64,000 nt of DNA from Companilactobacillus nodensis DSM 19682 = JCM 14932 = NBRC 107160 (GTDB taxonomy: Bacteria; Bacillota; Bacilli; Lactobacillales; Lactobacillaceae): contig NZ_BAMN01000003.1 of the NCBI RefSeq assembly GCF_000615905.1, positions 124,001 to 188,000 on the forward strand, given 5' to 3'. Below are positions 17,907-27,374 of the stretch, in pieces (position 1 is the stretch's first letter; the number at the start of each line of letters is the position of its first letter). The position numbers and the translations under genes were made by a program. The notes beneath the pieces are model-generated. The model was not told where the DNA came from. It worked only from the letters and a program-made list of their open reading frames with translations, and did not search any database.

Positions 17907-18821
17907 ATGAGCAATTATAATAGACCAATTCAACTAGGAATGCACACTTATACTTTACATTTACACGGTTTAGGAGAAAGCTGGGGCTTTTCTGAAGATC
18001 ACACCTTTGAACAAAGCATTGATTTATTTGAGCTAATGGATCGTGCCGTTGAATGGGGATTAGATGGTTTACATATCACTAATGTTGACTTAGTTTCTTT
18101 GGAGCCAGAGCATCTAGCTAAAGTTAAAAAAGCAGCTGAAGACCATGGTTTATATCTAGAATACAATGTTTCCTTTAATGCACCTTGTGACCCACGTGTC
18201 AATTCAACAGTTAAAGATGCCTTGTTGAATGGTAAGGCTATGGGAGCAGATTTGGTTAAGTTTAGTTTGGATATCGATCGTCCACATCCAATCTATGGCA
18301 CTTGTTTTGACCCAGATGTGATGAAACAATTAAGCAAACGCTATGATGAATTTAAAGAAAACCTTCCTTTATTAGACAAATTGGGACTAAAGATGTCTCT
18401 AGAAAATCACTGTGATCTATATGCAGATGAAGTAATTTGGCTAGTGGATAAATTGAACAACCCTAACGTAGGAGCATGTATCGATACGATGAATTCTATG
18501 AATGTGCTAGAAGGACCTGAAGTATGTATCAACAAGATGGCTCCTTATGCTAACTGTGTTCATTTATGCGATCTCAAACTAAAGGTAGATCCAGACGGAC
18601 TTCATTCTATCGGTTCTCCTATTGGACAAGGAGATATTGATGAAACAAAGGTTCTACGTACATTGCGCGAAAAATCTAATGTAACTCGTTTAACATTTGA
18701 AGTAGAATCTGAGATTGGTGACGATACTATGGAAGAAGCACGTAAAAAAGAAATGAAGGCATGTACAGACAGTATAGATTACCTTCGTAACACTCTGAAT
18801 GTTGGACTAAAAAAGCGTTAA
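17907..18821 (+). CDS. xylose-isomerase-like TIM-barrel isomerase/epimerase
   Basis: A 304-aa sugar phosphate isomerase/epimerase-family protein (AP_endonuc_2 fold). It starts with IQLGMHTYTLHLHGLGESWG, and candidate metal ligands appear in order: KMSLENHCD (Glu), GACIDTMNS (Asp), CVHLCDLKL (His/Asp), LTFEVESEIGDD (Glu). It lies 54 bases after proC behind GGGAG. Nothing in the standard hydroxyproline route needs such an enzyme, so it may process another stereoisomer or a linked carbohydrate. The substrate is unknown. Confidence 0.8.
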   Translation: MSNYNRPIQLGMHTYTLHLHGLGESWGFSEDHTFEQSIDLFELMDRAVEWGLDGLHITNVDLVSLEPEHLAKVKKAAEDHGLYLEYNVSFNAPCDPRVNSTVKDALLNGKAMGADLVKFSLDIDRPHPIYGTCFDPDVMKQLSKRYDEFKENLPLLDKLGLKMSLENHCDLYADEVIWLVDKLNNPNVGACIDTMNSMNVLEGPEVCINKMAPYANCVHLCDLKLKVDPDGLHSIGSPIGQGDIDETKVLRTLREKSNVTRLTFEVESEIGDDTMEEARKKEMKACTDSIDYLRNTLNVGLKKR

Positions 18822-18867
18822 GGCACGCTTAATGTACCTTTAGTTATCAACAAAGGAGGAAATAGTA

Positions 18868-20255
18868 GTGGATGAAAAGAGCTATAAAGAAGCAGCCTTA
18901 TCCTCAGTCCATAAACGAATCTTTTTATGTGTAGTACTTGGACAAATCGCATGTGGGTATGCCCTAGGAATCGCTGGTACGGCTTTAACTAAAGCAACTG
19001 GCCCATTGAATCTATCCAGTCTCTGGGTGGGACTCTTAGGAGCAGGTACCTTGATTGGTTTGTTTGGAAGTTTAATAGTAGGGAATATCGCTGATAAAAT
19101 TGGTCGTCGACCATTGTTCGTTAGTCACATGATCCTTTTCTCAATTCTTTCATTAACGCAGTTCTTCGTATCAAATGTGATTATTTTATTTATCCTGAGA
19201 GTGGGAATCGGTATCTCTATTGCCATTGATTATACGATAGGGAATGCTATATTGTCCGAGTGGTTCCCAACCAAATATGGATCACGTTTTCAAAGTTATA
19301 TGATTATTTTCTGGATGAGTGGTTTTGTGGCATCGTATCTAGCCGGAACATTTATTACTGGTCTTGGAGATAATACATGGCGCTGGATCATCATCTCGTC
19401 TGCCATTCCAGGTCTGATCGCAGCGATTTCTCGTTTGGTCATACGTATTCCGGAGTCCCCTAGTTGGTTAGCCTCAGTTGGTAGAAAAGAAGAAGCACTT
19501 CACTTGATTCATCAAGAATTAGGAGAAGAGTACACTATAACAGATGAATCTGATAAGGTTGAGAGTGATGAGCCAGTTTCTTGGAGCGAATTATTACAAC
19601 CAGGAGTATTTCGTAATGTAGTGGTAGGTGGCATTTTCTATGCTTGTCAAGTCTTCCCATTTTTTGGAATTGGAATTTTCTTACCGCTATTGATAGAAAA
19701 TATGAATATTGGAAATCAGGCTGTATCAGGTATTTTATATAATGGATTCCAAATCGTTGGAGCCTGTCTAGGTGTTCTAATATTCAATTATATTTCTAGA
19801 AAATTTTTCATTGTATCTACTTTCTACGTTTCAGCAGCGGCCTTAGCGTTATGATTATATGGAGATCTGCTCCAGCTTCAATTACGATGGTCATCTTTTC
19901 AATATTTGCAGTCGTTTTATCTGCGGCTGTTATCTTGGAAAACCCATATCCATCAGAATTGTTTAGCACACGTTTAAGAGGGACGGGACTTGGTGCAGTT
20001 ATTGCGATTAGTCGTGTCGGGGCCGCATTAGGGACATTCCTGTTACCAATTATTACAAGTAACTTTGGTGTTTATGCTACATTGTTCGTTTGTTTGATTT
20101 TCTTGGTAGTCGGAGGCGTTGTTTGCCAAATCTGGGCACCAGAAACATCACCTAAATTTATCAAAGCTAAAGATGCTAAAGTTAAAAATGTCAAAACTAA
20201 GAATACTAAAGCCGTTTTAACGAGTGGCTTTGATATCTCGGATGAGAAAATCTGA
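18868..20255 (+). pseudogene. MFS transporter, disrupted by a frameshift
   Basis: Two overlapping frames together encode one MFS transporter of about 460 aa. The first (GTG start, AGGAGG) gives 328 aa with roughly nine helices and the loop motif GNIADKIGRRPLF, then IPESPSWL; it ends at a TGA at 19852-19854. The second frame opens across the junction (ATG at 19851) and supplies helices ten to twelve, including NPYPSELFSTRLRGTGLG. The halves overlap by ATGA, but one MFS fold is simply cut in helix ten, so an indel near 19830-19855 is the simplest reading. It would be the substrate importer of the operon. If real, uptake is lost unless another carrier serves. Confidence 0.78.
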
Positions 20256-20316
20256 CTAATAATTTGTTGATTTCACGATCTATGTCCAATATTGGTGGCG
20301 GATCGAATTTCAACTG

Positions 20317-20343
20317 AAGTACATCGAAAGATGTGCTTTTTTT
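20317..20343 (+). terminator. terminator after the hydroxyproline-type operon
   Basis: Arms AAGTACATC and GATGTGCTT with a GAAA tetraloop and a run of T residues, 60 bases after the MFS stop. Confidence 0.85.
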
Positions 20344-20424
20344 GTGACTTGTTTAAATGAAGTATGTGGTTTAATATTTTTACGTTGTGTTTTGAATTTG
20401 TAGAGAAAATAAATGGGTGTCTAA

Positions 20425-21762
20425 ATGAAAGAAACAAAAAAGGGCAGCGTAAAGGGTCTGCTGCCATTAGTCGTATTTTTGATCCTGTACGCTTGGACAG
20501 GAATCGTTTCAGGTAAGTTCGATAGTATGCCGCTGTTGGTAGGGATGTTAATTGCATCAGTGGTTTCTTTTGCAATTGCTCCGCCAAAGGGAACTAAGAA
20601 ATTATCCTTTGAAGAAAAATTCATGACCTTCTGTAAGGGTGGCGGTGAACCAACTCTGATCATGATGGTCGTGATCTTCATTTTAGCAGGTGCCTTTCAA
20701 GGCGTTGCTTCGAAGATGCATGCCGTATCGTCAGTTACTAATTTGGGATTGAGCATTTTGCCATCTAATATGATTTTACCAGGAATCTTTGTGATCGGCT
20801 GTATTCTGAGCTTTGCGATGGGAACTTCCATGGGAACTATTACGGCTCTGATGCCGGTGGCAGTTGATGTTGCGACAAAAACCGGTGTTAATCCAGCTTT
20901 GATGGCGGGAATCGTTGTCGGTAGTGCCATGTTCGGTGATAACTTATCGTTCATCTCGGCGACTGCCATTGCATCTGTGCAAACTCAAGGGGTTCAACAG
21001 CGAGAAAAGTTCAAATTGAATATTATTACTTATATTCCAGCGATTATTATTAATATTATTTTGTTAGCACTTTATCCTATTAAGACGGTTGTTTTGAGTG
21101 GTTCATATAATTGGAACTTTGTCGATTTGATCCCGTATATTTTGGTGATCGTGCTTTCGTTGGTCGGGTTGAATGTTATGCCAGTTATGTTGATTGGTGT
21201 CGTATCTGGTGTCGTGATCGGAGTTATCCATCAGAACTTCGATTTGATCGGCTCAATGTTGTACATTCAAGATGGAATGGTCAGCATGGAAGATATCGCT
21301 ATTATTTCTATCTTTGTCGGTGGGCTAGTTGAAGTTATGAAGTACCTCGGAGGTATTCAGTGGTTGATGGATACTTTGGGTAAGCAGACCAAATCCAAGC
21401 ACGGTGCGGAATTATCGATCGGGATGTTAGTGACATTGTTGTGTGTTGCCACGACTAACAATACGATTGCTATTATCACCGTAGCTCCACTGGCAACTGA
21501 AATCGGTCGGAAATTCAAATTGTCACGTGCGCGAGTTTCAGCATTGTTGTCGATGTTTGCGACTCACGTTCAAGGGATAATTCCTTACGCTGGCCAATTG
21601 TTAGTCGCTGGTGGGATGGCCAAAATTTCACCAATAGCGATCGTTCCTTGGGTCTGGTACTGTTACTTGATGCTTATTATGAGTTTGTTATTTGTCTTTT
21701 TGGGAGTGCCTAGAGTTAAGGTAACTCCGGAAACTGGTTATGATAATTTTGAAACAAAATAA
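20425..21762 (+). CDS. nhaC: NhaC-family Na+/H+ antiporter
   Basis: A 445-aa membrane protein with about eleven hydrophobic segments. NhaC-type features include FAMGTSMGTITALMPVAVDV, VVGSAMFGDNLSFISATAIA and TTNNTIAIITVAPLATEIG. Such proteins exchange Na+ for H+, but members also act as malate/lactate or amino-acid antiporters. The start has only a weak GGGTG upstream. It stands alone between two terminators, so no operon partner hints at the substrate. Confidence 0.85.
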   Translation: MKETKKGSVKGLLPLVVFLILYAWTGIVSGKFDSMPLLVGMLIASVVSFAIAPPKGTKKLSFEEKFMTFCKGGGEPTLIMMVVIFILAGAFQGVASKMHAVSSVTNLGLSILPSNMILPGIFVIGCILSFAMGTSMGTITALMPVAVDVATKTGVNPALMAGIVVGSAMFGDNLSFISATAIASVQTQGVQQREKFKLNIITYIPAIIINIILLALYPIKTVVLSGSYNWNFVDLIPYILVIVLSLVGLNVMPVMLIGVVSGVVIGVIHQNFDLIGSMLYIQDGMVSMEDIAIISIFVGGLVEVMKYLGGIQWLMDTLGKQTKSKHGAELSIGMLVTLLCVATTNNTIAIITVAPLATEIGRKFKLSRARVSALLSMFATHVQGIIPYAGQLLVAGGMAKISPIAIVPWVWYCYLMLIMSLLFVFLGVPRVKVTPETGYDNFETK

Positions 21763-21795
21763 AAAGGAGATTTCTCAGCTGAGAAATCTCCTTTT
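21762..21795. terminator. bidirectional terminator (34-bp palindrome)
   Basis: A gap-free 34-bp perfect palindrome with AAAAGGAG at one end and CTCCTTTT at the other, between the convergent NhaC and nucleoside hydrolase genes. It serves both strands. Confidence 0.9.
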
Positions 21796-21797
21796 GC

Positions 21798-22736
21798 TTA
21801 TTTATCATAAGAAGCGATTGAGTCGAATAAGTACTTAACAAAAGCTTCACGGTCAACATCTTCAAGAACCTTGATGTTGTTCTTAACTTCAGCGTAAACA
21901 CGACGGTCAGGATAAGTCATGCCACGAAATTGGTCGTTTGTAAGTGAAACATCCATTGAGTAATTGGTACTCTTAGTGAATAATTCTGGTGCGATCAAAC
22001 TAAGTACGGCGCAGGCATCGTGAATCGGAATCTTAGTCATACCTTTTTCCAATTCAGCTGATGAATAGAAATCAAGAATGGCATTAGCCATAACTCCGGC
22101 TTTACCAAGGTTCTTGATATTGTTGATCTCGTCCATCTTCAAGTATGCCTTGTTTTCAGTGAGGTTAAGTCCTGACAATGTGATGGGGACACCAGAGTTG
22201 AAGACGATGTCCATAGCTTCAGGATCAACGTAGGCATTGAATTCTGCGGCAGTAGTGATGTTACCTTGAAGCGTTGAACCACCCATGATATAGATGTGTT
22301 CGATGTTTGATTTAACATCTGGGAAGGTCTTCAATAACAATGCTACGTTAGTTAGTGGGGCAGTAGCGACGATACTGACTTTTTCATCGCATTTTGAAAT
22401 ACGATCGTACATGAAGGTTACAGCGTTGTCGCTGGCTAATGGATAGTCTTCACTGTTTTCAGGGAAATCATAGCCATCCATTCCTGTTTTACCGTGAATC
22501 TCGCCAGCTGTTTCGATTTCTTTGACTAATGGAGTCGCTTGTCCGGAAGCCAATTCAGCGTTTGAACCTAAGAATGTCAGTAGTTTCTTGGCATTGGCCG
22601 TAACGTAATCTAACTTAACGTTACCACCAACAGTAGTTACACCGATCAAGTCGGCTGCTTCAGGATGTGCCAATAAGACTGTCAACGCAATTGCGTCATC
22701 GATTCCGGGGTCACAATCCATAATTACTTTTGTCAT
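21798..22736 (-). CDS. nucleoside hydrolase (inosine-uridine type)
   Basis: A 312-aa nucleoside hydrolase that cleaves ribonucleosides to base and ribose. The N-terminus VIMDCDPGIDDAIAL carries the calcium-binding aspartate cluster of the family; further marks are IYIMGG, EFNAYVDPEAMDIVFNSG and IPIHDACAVLSLI with the late Asp. No signal peptide, so it is cytoplasmic. It starts 11 bases after the MarR gene and is surely co-transcribed with it. Confidence 0.93.
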   Translation of the reverse strand: MTKVIMDCDPGIDDAIALTVLLAHPEAADLIGVTTVGGNVKLDYVTANAKKLLTFLGSNAELASGQATPLVKEIETAGEIHGKTGMDGYDFPENSEDYPLASDNAVTFMYDRISKCDEKVSIVATAPLTNVALLLKTFPDVKSNIEHIYIMGGSTLQGNITTAAEFNAYVDPEAMDIVFNSGVPITLSGLNLTENKAYLKMDEINNIKNLGKAGVMANAILDFYSSAELEKGMTKIPIHDACAVLSLIAPELFTKSTNYSMDVSLTNDQFRGMTYPDRRVYAEVKNNIKVLEDVDREAFVKYLFDSIASYDK

Positions 22737-22747
22737 TAATTTCTACC

Positions 22748-23182
22748 TCACTTTTTGTTTGTTTTCAGCTTTTCAGGTAACTTTTGTAGAGCACGCGTGA
22801 ATCCAAGTCGTTCAAATGCACCCAGGCTGGAAAGTATTCTTTGGTCGTTTTCTTTCATAAACTTGTCGATGGCACCTTGTAGTTCTGTTGATTTAGGTAG
22901 AAGAATGATTTTTTTCAAACGTGAGTCAGTCGAAACTTGCACGCGTTTGATCAAGTCCTTCTTTTCCATATTTTTGAGGATATTGGTAGCTGTCGAACGT
23001 CGAATGTTAAACTCCGCTTCGATGTCCCTTTGAAAGATATCTTTCTTTTCTGGCAAGCTGGTTAGAAAGTCTATTATTTGCACTTGTGTACCAGTTAGAT
23101 TATATTTAGACGCAAAATCATTGATACTGCGTGAAATTTCATTTGAAGCGACCTTAATAAGATGGGCCACATTACTCGTCAT
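22748..23182 (-). CDS. MarR-family transcriptional regulator
   Basis: A 144-aa winged-helix regulator: the recognition region reads IFQRDIEAEFNIRRSTATNI, then LKNMEKKDLIKRVQVSTDSR with the usual wing. Family members are homodimers relieved by small ligands. It is followed at once by the nucleoside hydrolase and diverges from the kinase-like gene at 23263. Regulation of either neighbour is plausible. Confidence 0.9.
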   Translation of the reverse strand: MTSNVAHLIKVASNEISRSINDFASKYNLTGTQVQIIDFLTSLPEKKDIFQRDIEAEFNIRRSTATNILKNMEKKDLIKRVQVSTDSRLKKIILLPKSTELQGAIDKFMKENDQRILSSLGAFERLGFTRALQKLPEKLKTNKK

Positions 23183-23262
23183 AGTAAGCCTCCCTTGAGA
23201 GCTAGTATTACAATCAAATTATAGCATGTAGAAATAGTGATTTGTGGAAAGGACAAACAAAG

Positions 23263-24114
23263 ATGGAATTAAATCAAGAATGGTTTGACCAGTTAGGACT
23301 GGCCAATGTGACAGATTGTCAATCTGTATCAGGAGGAGATATCAATCAAAGTTTTTCCATAACTACTCCGCAGCAAAAATACTTTTTGAAAGTTCAATCA
23401 GACAATAATGGTTCATTTTTTGATCACGAAATAGAGGGATTAAAGTTGATCGGTTCAGTGGCGAATACTCCGCAGCCATTGAAGTCGGGTGACTTTGGTA
23501 ATAGCGGTTATCTGTTAATGAACTACGTTGATTTTGGTGAAGGTCACGACATGGAATTGGGGCAGATGGTCGCCAAGATGCACGAGAAGCATAATAAACA
23601 ATTTGGTTTGGATCATAATATTTTGAATGCCAAGAACCCGAAGATCAATACGTGGCAAGACAACTGGGGTGAATTCTATGTTAACCAGCGTCTGGAAGTG
23701 TTGGTCAAAGAAGTTAAGAGTAAGTTCTATTGGAATCAATATCGTGAAGACTTGATGGTCCAGTTGGAGGATAAAATACTCGATTATTACCAAAATCATG
23801 AAGTAGTTCCAAGCTTAATGCACGGGGACCTTTGGAGTGGCAACGTTGGCTATCAAGCTGATGGTACACCGATATTGTTTGACCCTGATGTCTTCTATGG
23901 CAACCGTGAAATGGACTTGGCGATGACCTTGTTATTCGGTGGTTTCGGTCGTGAGTTCTACCTCGGATATGCCCAAGAGTATCCATTAGAGTCGGGATGG
24001 GAAGAACGTATTCCTTGGTATCAGACTTATTATTTGTTAGCACACTTGAATTTGTTTGGCGAGGGTTATGGTCCTAGTTTGGAGAATTCTATGCGGAAGA
24101 GTATTGATTATTAG
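23263..24114 (+). CDS. fructosamine/ketosamine-3-kinase family protein
   Basis: A 283-aa aminoglycoside-phosphotransferase-fold kinase. Marks are the N-lobe SGGDINQSFSI, catalytic LMHGDLWSGNVGY (HGD and Asn) and the metal aspartate in ILFDPDVFYGNREMDLA. Family members phosphorylate ketosamines on glycated proteins or small sugars. The ATG at 23263 follows AAAGGA; a TTG 21 bases upstream is less likely. Confidence 0.9.
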   Translation: MELNQEWFDQLGLANVTDCQSVSGGDINQSFSITTPQQKYFLKVQSDNNGSFFDHEIEGLKLIGSVANTPQPLKSGDFGNSGYLLMNYVDFGEGHDMELGQMVAKMHEKHNKQFGLDHNILNAKNPKINTWQDNWGEFYVNQRLEVLVKEVKSKFYWNQYREDLMVQLEDKILDYYQNHEVVPSLMHGDLWSGNVGYQADGTPILFDPDVFYGNREMDLAMTLLFGGFGREFYLGYAQEYPLESGWEERIPWYQTYYLLAHLNLFGEGYGPSLENSMRKSIDY

Positions 24115-24118
24115 AAAT

Positions 24119-24163
24119 AAAACAACGAGATAATTCTTGGTTAAAGAATTATCTCGTTGTTTG
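24119..24163. terminator. bidirectional terminator
   Basis: Eighteen-base perfect arms (AACAACGAGATAATTCTT with its complement) and a GGTTA loop, between convergent genes, with T/A-rich flanks on both sides. Confidence 0.93.
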
Positions 24164-24170
24164 AGTTGTT

Positions 24171-25109
24171 TTATTTGAAATCATGAATGATAGGATTCAA
24201 ATGGTTGTATGAAAATTCTAGTCCTTTTTCAACTTCTGCATTATTTGCTGCAAATCTTCTATCTTCATGTTCGATACTGAAGCAATCGTCAAAACCAATC
24301 TCTTTCATTACGTTATAAAATTGAGACCAGTTAATGTCACCTAATCCTGGAATTACAGGTGTCCAGAATCCTAAATCTTCTGGCTGTGTTCTATTGAGCT
24401 TTTTACCATAGATTCCATAATATGAAAATTTATTTTCATCAACAATCATATCTTTGGCATCTATGTGTAGGATTCTATCTTTATAGTCGCGAAGAGCTTG
24501 TAGATAATCAATGTGTAACCAATCTAGATGTGATGGATCAAAATTTAATCCAATACTCTTACTTGGAATTCTCTTAAACATCTCATCCCAAAGCTCTGGA
24601 GAATAAGAAATTGTACCTGGCAATCCGTCTTTTTCCCATCCAGGCATAGGACAATTTTCAATCATCAACTTAACATTATTTTCTTCAGCTAATGTGACAA
24701 AGTGTGTGAATATTTTTTCGTATTCATCAAAGTTTTCTGTCAAAGACCTTGTTTGATCTTTACCAACAAAGCATCCCACCAAAGGTGTTCCTAAGCGCGA
24801 TGCAGCTTTAATAACTGCTTCCAAGTGTTTTGCGTATGCGTTTCTTGTTGTTTCATCAGGATCAAGCATGTTATCGTAATAAGCTAAACTGGAGAATGTT
24901 ATATTATACTTTTTTTGATTATTTTTAATATTTGTTACATCTTCATCTGTTAAATTCTCCACGTCAATATCACTACCGGAGAAATCACGAGTATTTTGTC
25001 TAGGCCAGCATGATACGTCTAGTGCTGTGAATCCCACTTTATGTGCATATGCCATTTTCTCTTCCAAAGTCATATTTTGAAGACAACCAGTTAGAAAACC
25101 AAATTTCAT
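24171..25109 (-). CDS. sugar phosphate isomerase/epimerase family protein
   Basis: A 312-aa xylose-isomerase-like TIM barrel. Likely metal ligands are the Glu in VKLMIENCPMPGW, the Asp/His in GLNFDPSHLDWL, the His/Asp in ILHIDAKDM, and the Glu in CFSIEHEDRRF. Last gene of a three-gene operon with a GRP-type sugar permease and a Gfo/Idh oxidoreductase, controlled by a divergent LacI gene. The set suggests uptake of a sugar, cyclitol or glycoside followed by NAD-dependent oxidation and isomerisation; the exact substrate is unknown. Confidence 0.87.
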   Translation of the reverse strand: MKFGFLTGCLQNMTLEEKMAYAHKVGFTALDVSCWPRQNTRDFSGSDIDVENLTDEDVTNIKNNQKKYNITFSSLAYYDNMLDPDETTRNAYAKHLEAVIKAASRLGTPLVGCFVGKDQTRSLTENFDEYEKIFTHFVTLAEENNVKLMIENCPMPGWEKDGLPGTISYSPELWDEMFKRIPSKSIGLNFDPSHLDWLHIDYLQALRDYKDRILHIDAKDMIVDENKFSYYGIYGKKLNRTQPEDLGFWTPVIPGLGDINWSQFYNVMKEIGFDDCFSIEHEDRRFAANNAEVEKGLEFSYNHLNPIIHDFK

Positions 25110-25124
25110 AATTTTTTACCTCTT

Positions 25125-26075
25125 CTAAATTATTTGTGCAAAGTAACTCAAGTTACTCATAACAACTGCGCCTAATACGGCTATAAGTGTTCCGGCAGTT
25201 ATCAATCTCATTTGGTGACTTGTCTTTTTTTCGTGAAGTATATAAATGCCACCGAAAGCACCTACGATGAATCCAAGTGAGCTCAATGTTGAAGATACTG
25301 CTTGTCCAAGATTTGGATTAGCAATTGAAACGAACAGAGCCACATTTCCAATAGCCCAAACAAAACCTGTAATACTATTTTTCCATGTTGATACATTAAT
25401 CATATTCTTTGTTTCATGAGAAATAAGATATACGAATAAGAAACCACCGATTACCATTCCGATTGATTGTGGGAAGATAATTGAAATCATATATTGTACG
25501 CCATGATCAGCACTGATGACTGAGCTAGAGACATTCAACCAACGTTGTAGTAGCTTTGGAGCAATAAAATATCCCATGAATCCCAAAGTTGAGAAGGTTA
25601 GTGGTATATAACCACTTAATGAATTGCTTTTTTCAGATGCTTTGTTAGTTTTATCCTTTGTTTGTATCCAAGTAGCACCGATAACGATTAAAATAATTCC
25701 TATAATACCAGCAGTCCATGTTTGGGCATTTTGCCATTCTCCTAGTACAGCAGCTCCTAACAATGCATTACCAACAATTTGACTGGTCATCGATAGGGGA
25801 ACTGCACGAGAAACTCCCATTGACTTGATTGCAACAAATTGTAGTCCTTGACCAACAGTCCATAAAACACCGGAGATAAGACCAATAATAATAATTTTAC
25901 TATCCATTAAATAACCATGTGGTAGTACCCAAAATAAGTATGTTAATATTCCAAAAAGTAATCCCCCAAAGGTTAATCCTAACGTTTGTTGAGAAGAGTT
26001 ACCTCCAAACTTTGTTGATAATAGTCCAATTGAACCCCAGCAAAGCGACGGTATGAGCGCAATTAATATAGCCAT
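25125..26075 (-). CDS. GRP-family sugar uptake permease
   Basis: A 316-aa, ten-helix protein of the glucose/ribose porter (GRP, GlcU/RbsU) family. Diagnostic segments are LIALIPSLCWGSIGLLSTKF, GVLWTVGQGLQFVAIKSMGVS and FVWAIGNVALFVSIANPNLG. These carriers import monosaccharides with protons and without phosphorylation. That fits the intracellular oxidoreductase and isomerase around it. Fifteen bases separate it from the isomerase gene. Confidence 0.92.
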   Translation of the reverse strand: MAILIALIPSLCWGSIGLLSTKFGGNSSQQTLGLTFGGLLFGILTYLFWVLPHGYLMDSKIIIIGLISGVLWTVGQGLQFVAIKSMGVSRAVPLSMTSQIVGNALLGAAVLGEWQNAQTWTAGIIGIILIVIGATWIQTKDKTNKASEKSNSLSGYIPLTFSTLGFMGYFIAPKLLQRWLNVSSSVISADHGVQYMISIIFPQSIGMVIGGFLFVYLISHETKNMINVSTWKNSITGFVWAIGNVALFVSIANPNLGQAVSSTLSSLGFIVGAFGGIYILHEKKTSHQMRLITAGTLIAVLGAVVMSNLSYFAQII

Positions 26076-26094
26076 TTATCTATCCCCCAAGCTT

Positions 26095-27150
26095 TTATTT
26101 TTTTTCACTGATTGAGACTCTTTTTCCCGTTTCATTCGATTCGATACTTGCAAATACTGCTCTCATTGAATTGATTACAGATTCAGCGTCAGATTTAGGA
26201 GTCCGTTTTTCAATCAATGAGTTGATGAACTCATCCATAACTCCTGATTTAGTTTGATTATCATTTGTTTGTATTTGATCTATATCATAAAGAATTCTCT
26301 CTCCATTTTTCTTAATAACTACGATGGAGTAGGTTGGATCATCATAAATTTTCATAATTCCTTTTGAACCATAGATAATAGTCGAATTATCTTCTTCACC
26401 ATAATATGTCCAGCTAGATGTTACAGTTCCGATAATTCCGTTATTTAGTTCATAGATACTGATGGCATTGTCATCCACACCGATGAGATTTCCTGTGGAA
26501 TTTCTTTTGTCTAATGTTGTTAATCTAGCTGAAACATTATTTACAGTACTATCCAATAAATATTGAACTAGATCGATTTTGTGAACACCAAGGTCAAAGA
26601 TTGAACCATATTTAGATTTATTCTTATCAAAGAACCATGTGTTAGGTCCTCCGTCGACACTCCATGTTTCCGGACCACCATGACCAAAGGTTGATTTGAA
26701 TGTTAAAACTTTTCCAATTGTATCCTTATCAAGAAGTTCTTTTGCGCGGACGTGAGCTTTGGCAAAACGTTGATTTTGATCAATCATCAGAAGCTTATGG
26801 TTCTTTTTGGCTGCCAAAACCATGGCTTCACTATCTTCAAGGCTAGTTGCCATTGGTTTTTCACAAAGCACATTCTTTCCCGCATTTAAGGCTTGAATTG
26901 AAATGCTTGCGTGTGCAGAATTAGTAACACATACGCTAACAGCATCTATATCATTATCTGATAGCATATCTTCAACACTTTCGTATACTTTGCCGCCATA
27001 CTCTTTGGCAATTTCTTCAGCACGTTGCTTGTTGAAATCAAAATATCCTAGGATGTTTGCATTTTTGTTTGAAGCGTATTCAGGTATGTGTCTTGTCTGT
27101 GCAATTCGTCCACATCCTATAATTCCAATGTTAATCTGTTTGTTGTCCAA
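26095..27150 (-). CDS. Gfo/Idh/MocA-family oxidoreductase
   Basis: A 351-aa NAD(P)-dependent sugar or cyclitol dehydrogenase. Rossmann motif INIGIIGCGRIAQTRHIPEY, the EKP motif in VLCEKPMATS and a C-terminal alpha/beta domain with FDLGVHKIDLVQYLL carrying the catalytic Asp/His. I place the start at a TTG (27150) because GGGAGG sits seven bases upstream; the longer TTG start at 27165 would overlap that ribosome site. First gene of the LacI-controlled operon. Confidence 0.9.
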   Translation of the reverse strand: MDNKQINIGIIGCGRIAQTRHIPEYASNKNANILGYFDFNKQRAEEIAKEYGGKVYESVEDMLSDNDIDAVSVCVTNSAHASISIQALNAGKNVLCEKPMATSLEDSEAMVLAAKKNHKLLMIDQNQRFAKAHVRAKELLDKDTIGKVLTFKSTFGHGGPETWSVDGGPNTWFFDKNKSKYGSIFDLGVHKIDLVQYLLDSTVNNVSARLTTLDKRNSTGNLIGVDDNAISIYELNNGIIGTVTSSWTYYGEEDNSTIIYGSKGIMKIYDDPTYSIVVIKKNGERILYDIDQIQTNDNQTKSGVMDEFINSLIEKRTPKSDAESVINSMRAVFASIESNETGKRVSISEKK

Positions 27151-27196
27151 TTCTATTCCTCCCAATCATGTTTTCTTAACAAGGATCATAATATTT

Positions 27197-27210
27197 TATA
27201 AGCGCTTACA
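27197..27210 (-). promoter_or_regulatory. LacI/CcpA-type operator
   Basis: TGTAAGCGCTTATA on the minus strand, with the 10-bp perfect palindrome TAAGCGCTTA. It fits the cre consensus at 13 of 14 positions and the central-CG pattern of LacI-family operators, 47 bases before the Gfo/Idh gene. Confidence 0.7.
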
Positions 27211-27231
27211 TTTCAATCGATATTTCAAATA

Positions 27232-27245
27232 ATGAAATATTTCAT
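27232..27245. promoter_or_regulatory. 14-bp palindrome in the divergent gap
   Basis: ATGAAATATTTCAT is a perfect palindrome midway between the LacI and Gfo/Idh genes. It lacks the central CG of LacI-type sites, so its binder is uncertain. Confidence 0.5.
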
Positions 27246-27374
27246 AAGGTGATTTATACAATTGTGTGTTGCAAATACTGAATTACGACCAATTGCATTA
27301 TTTTTTCACAATGTTATGATATTGCTAATTATTGAAATTTATTGAAATATTTTATTGAATTGGGAGTAGATCAA

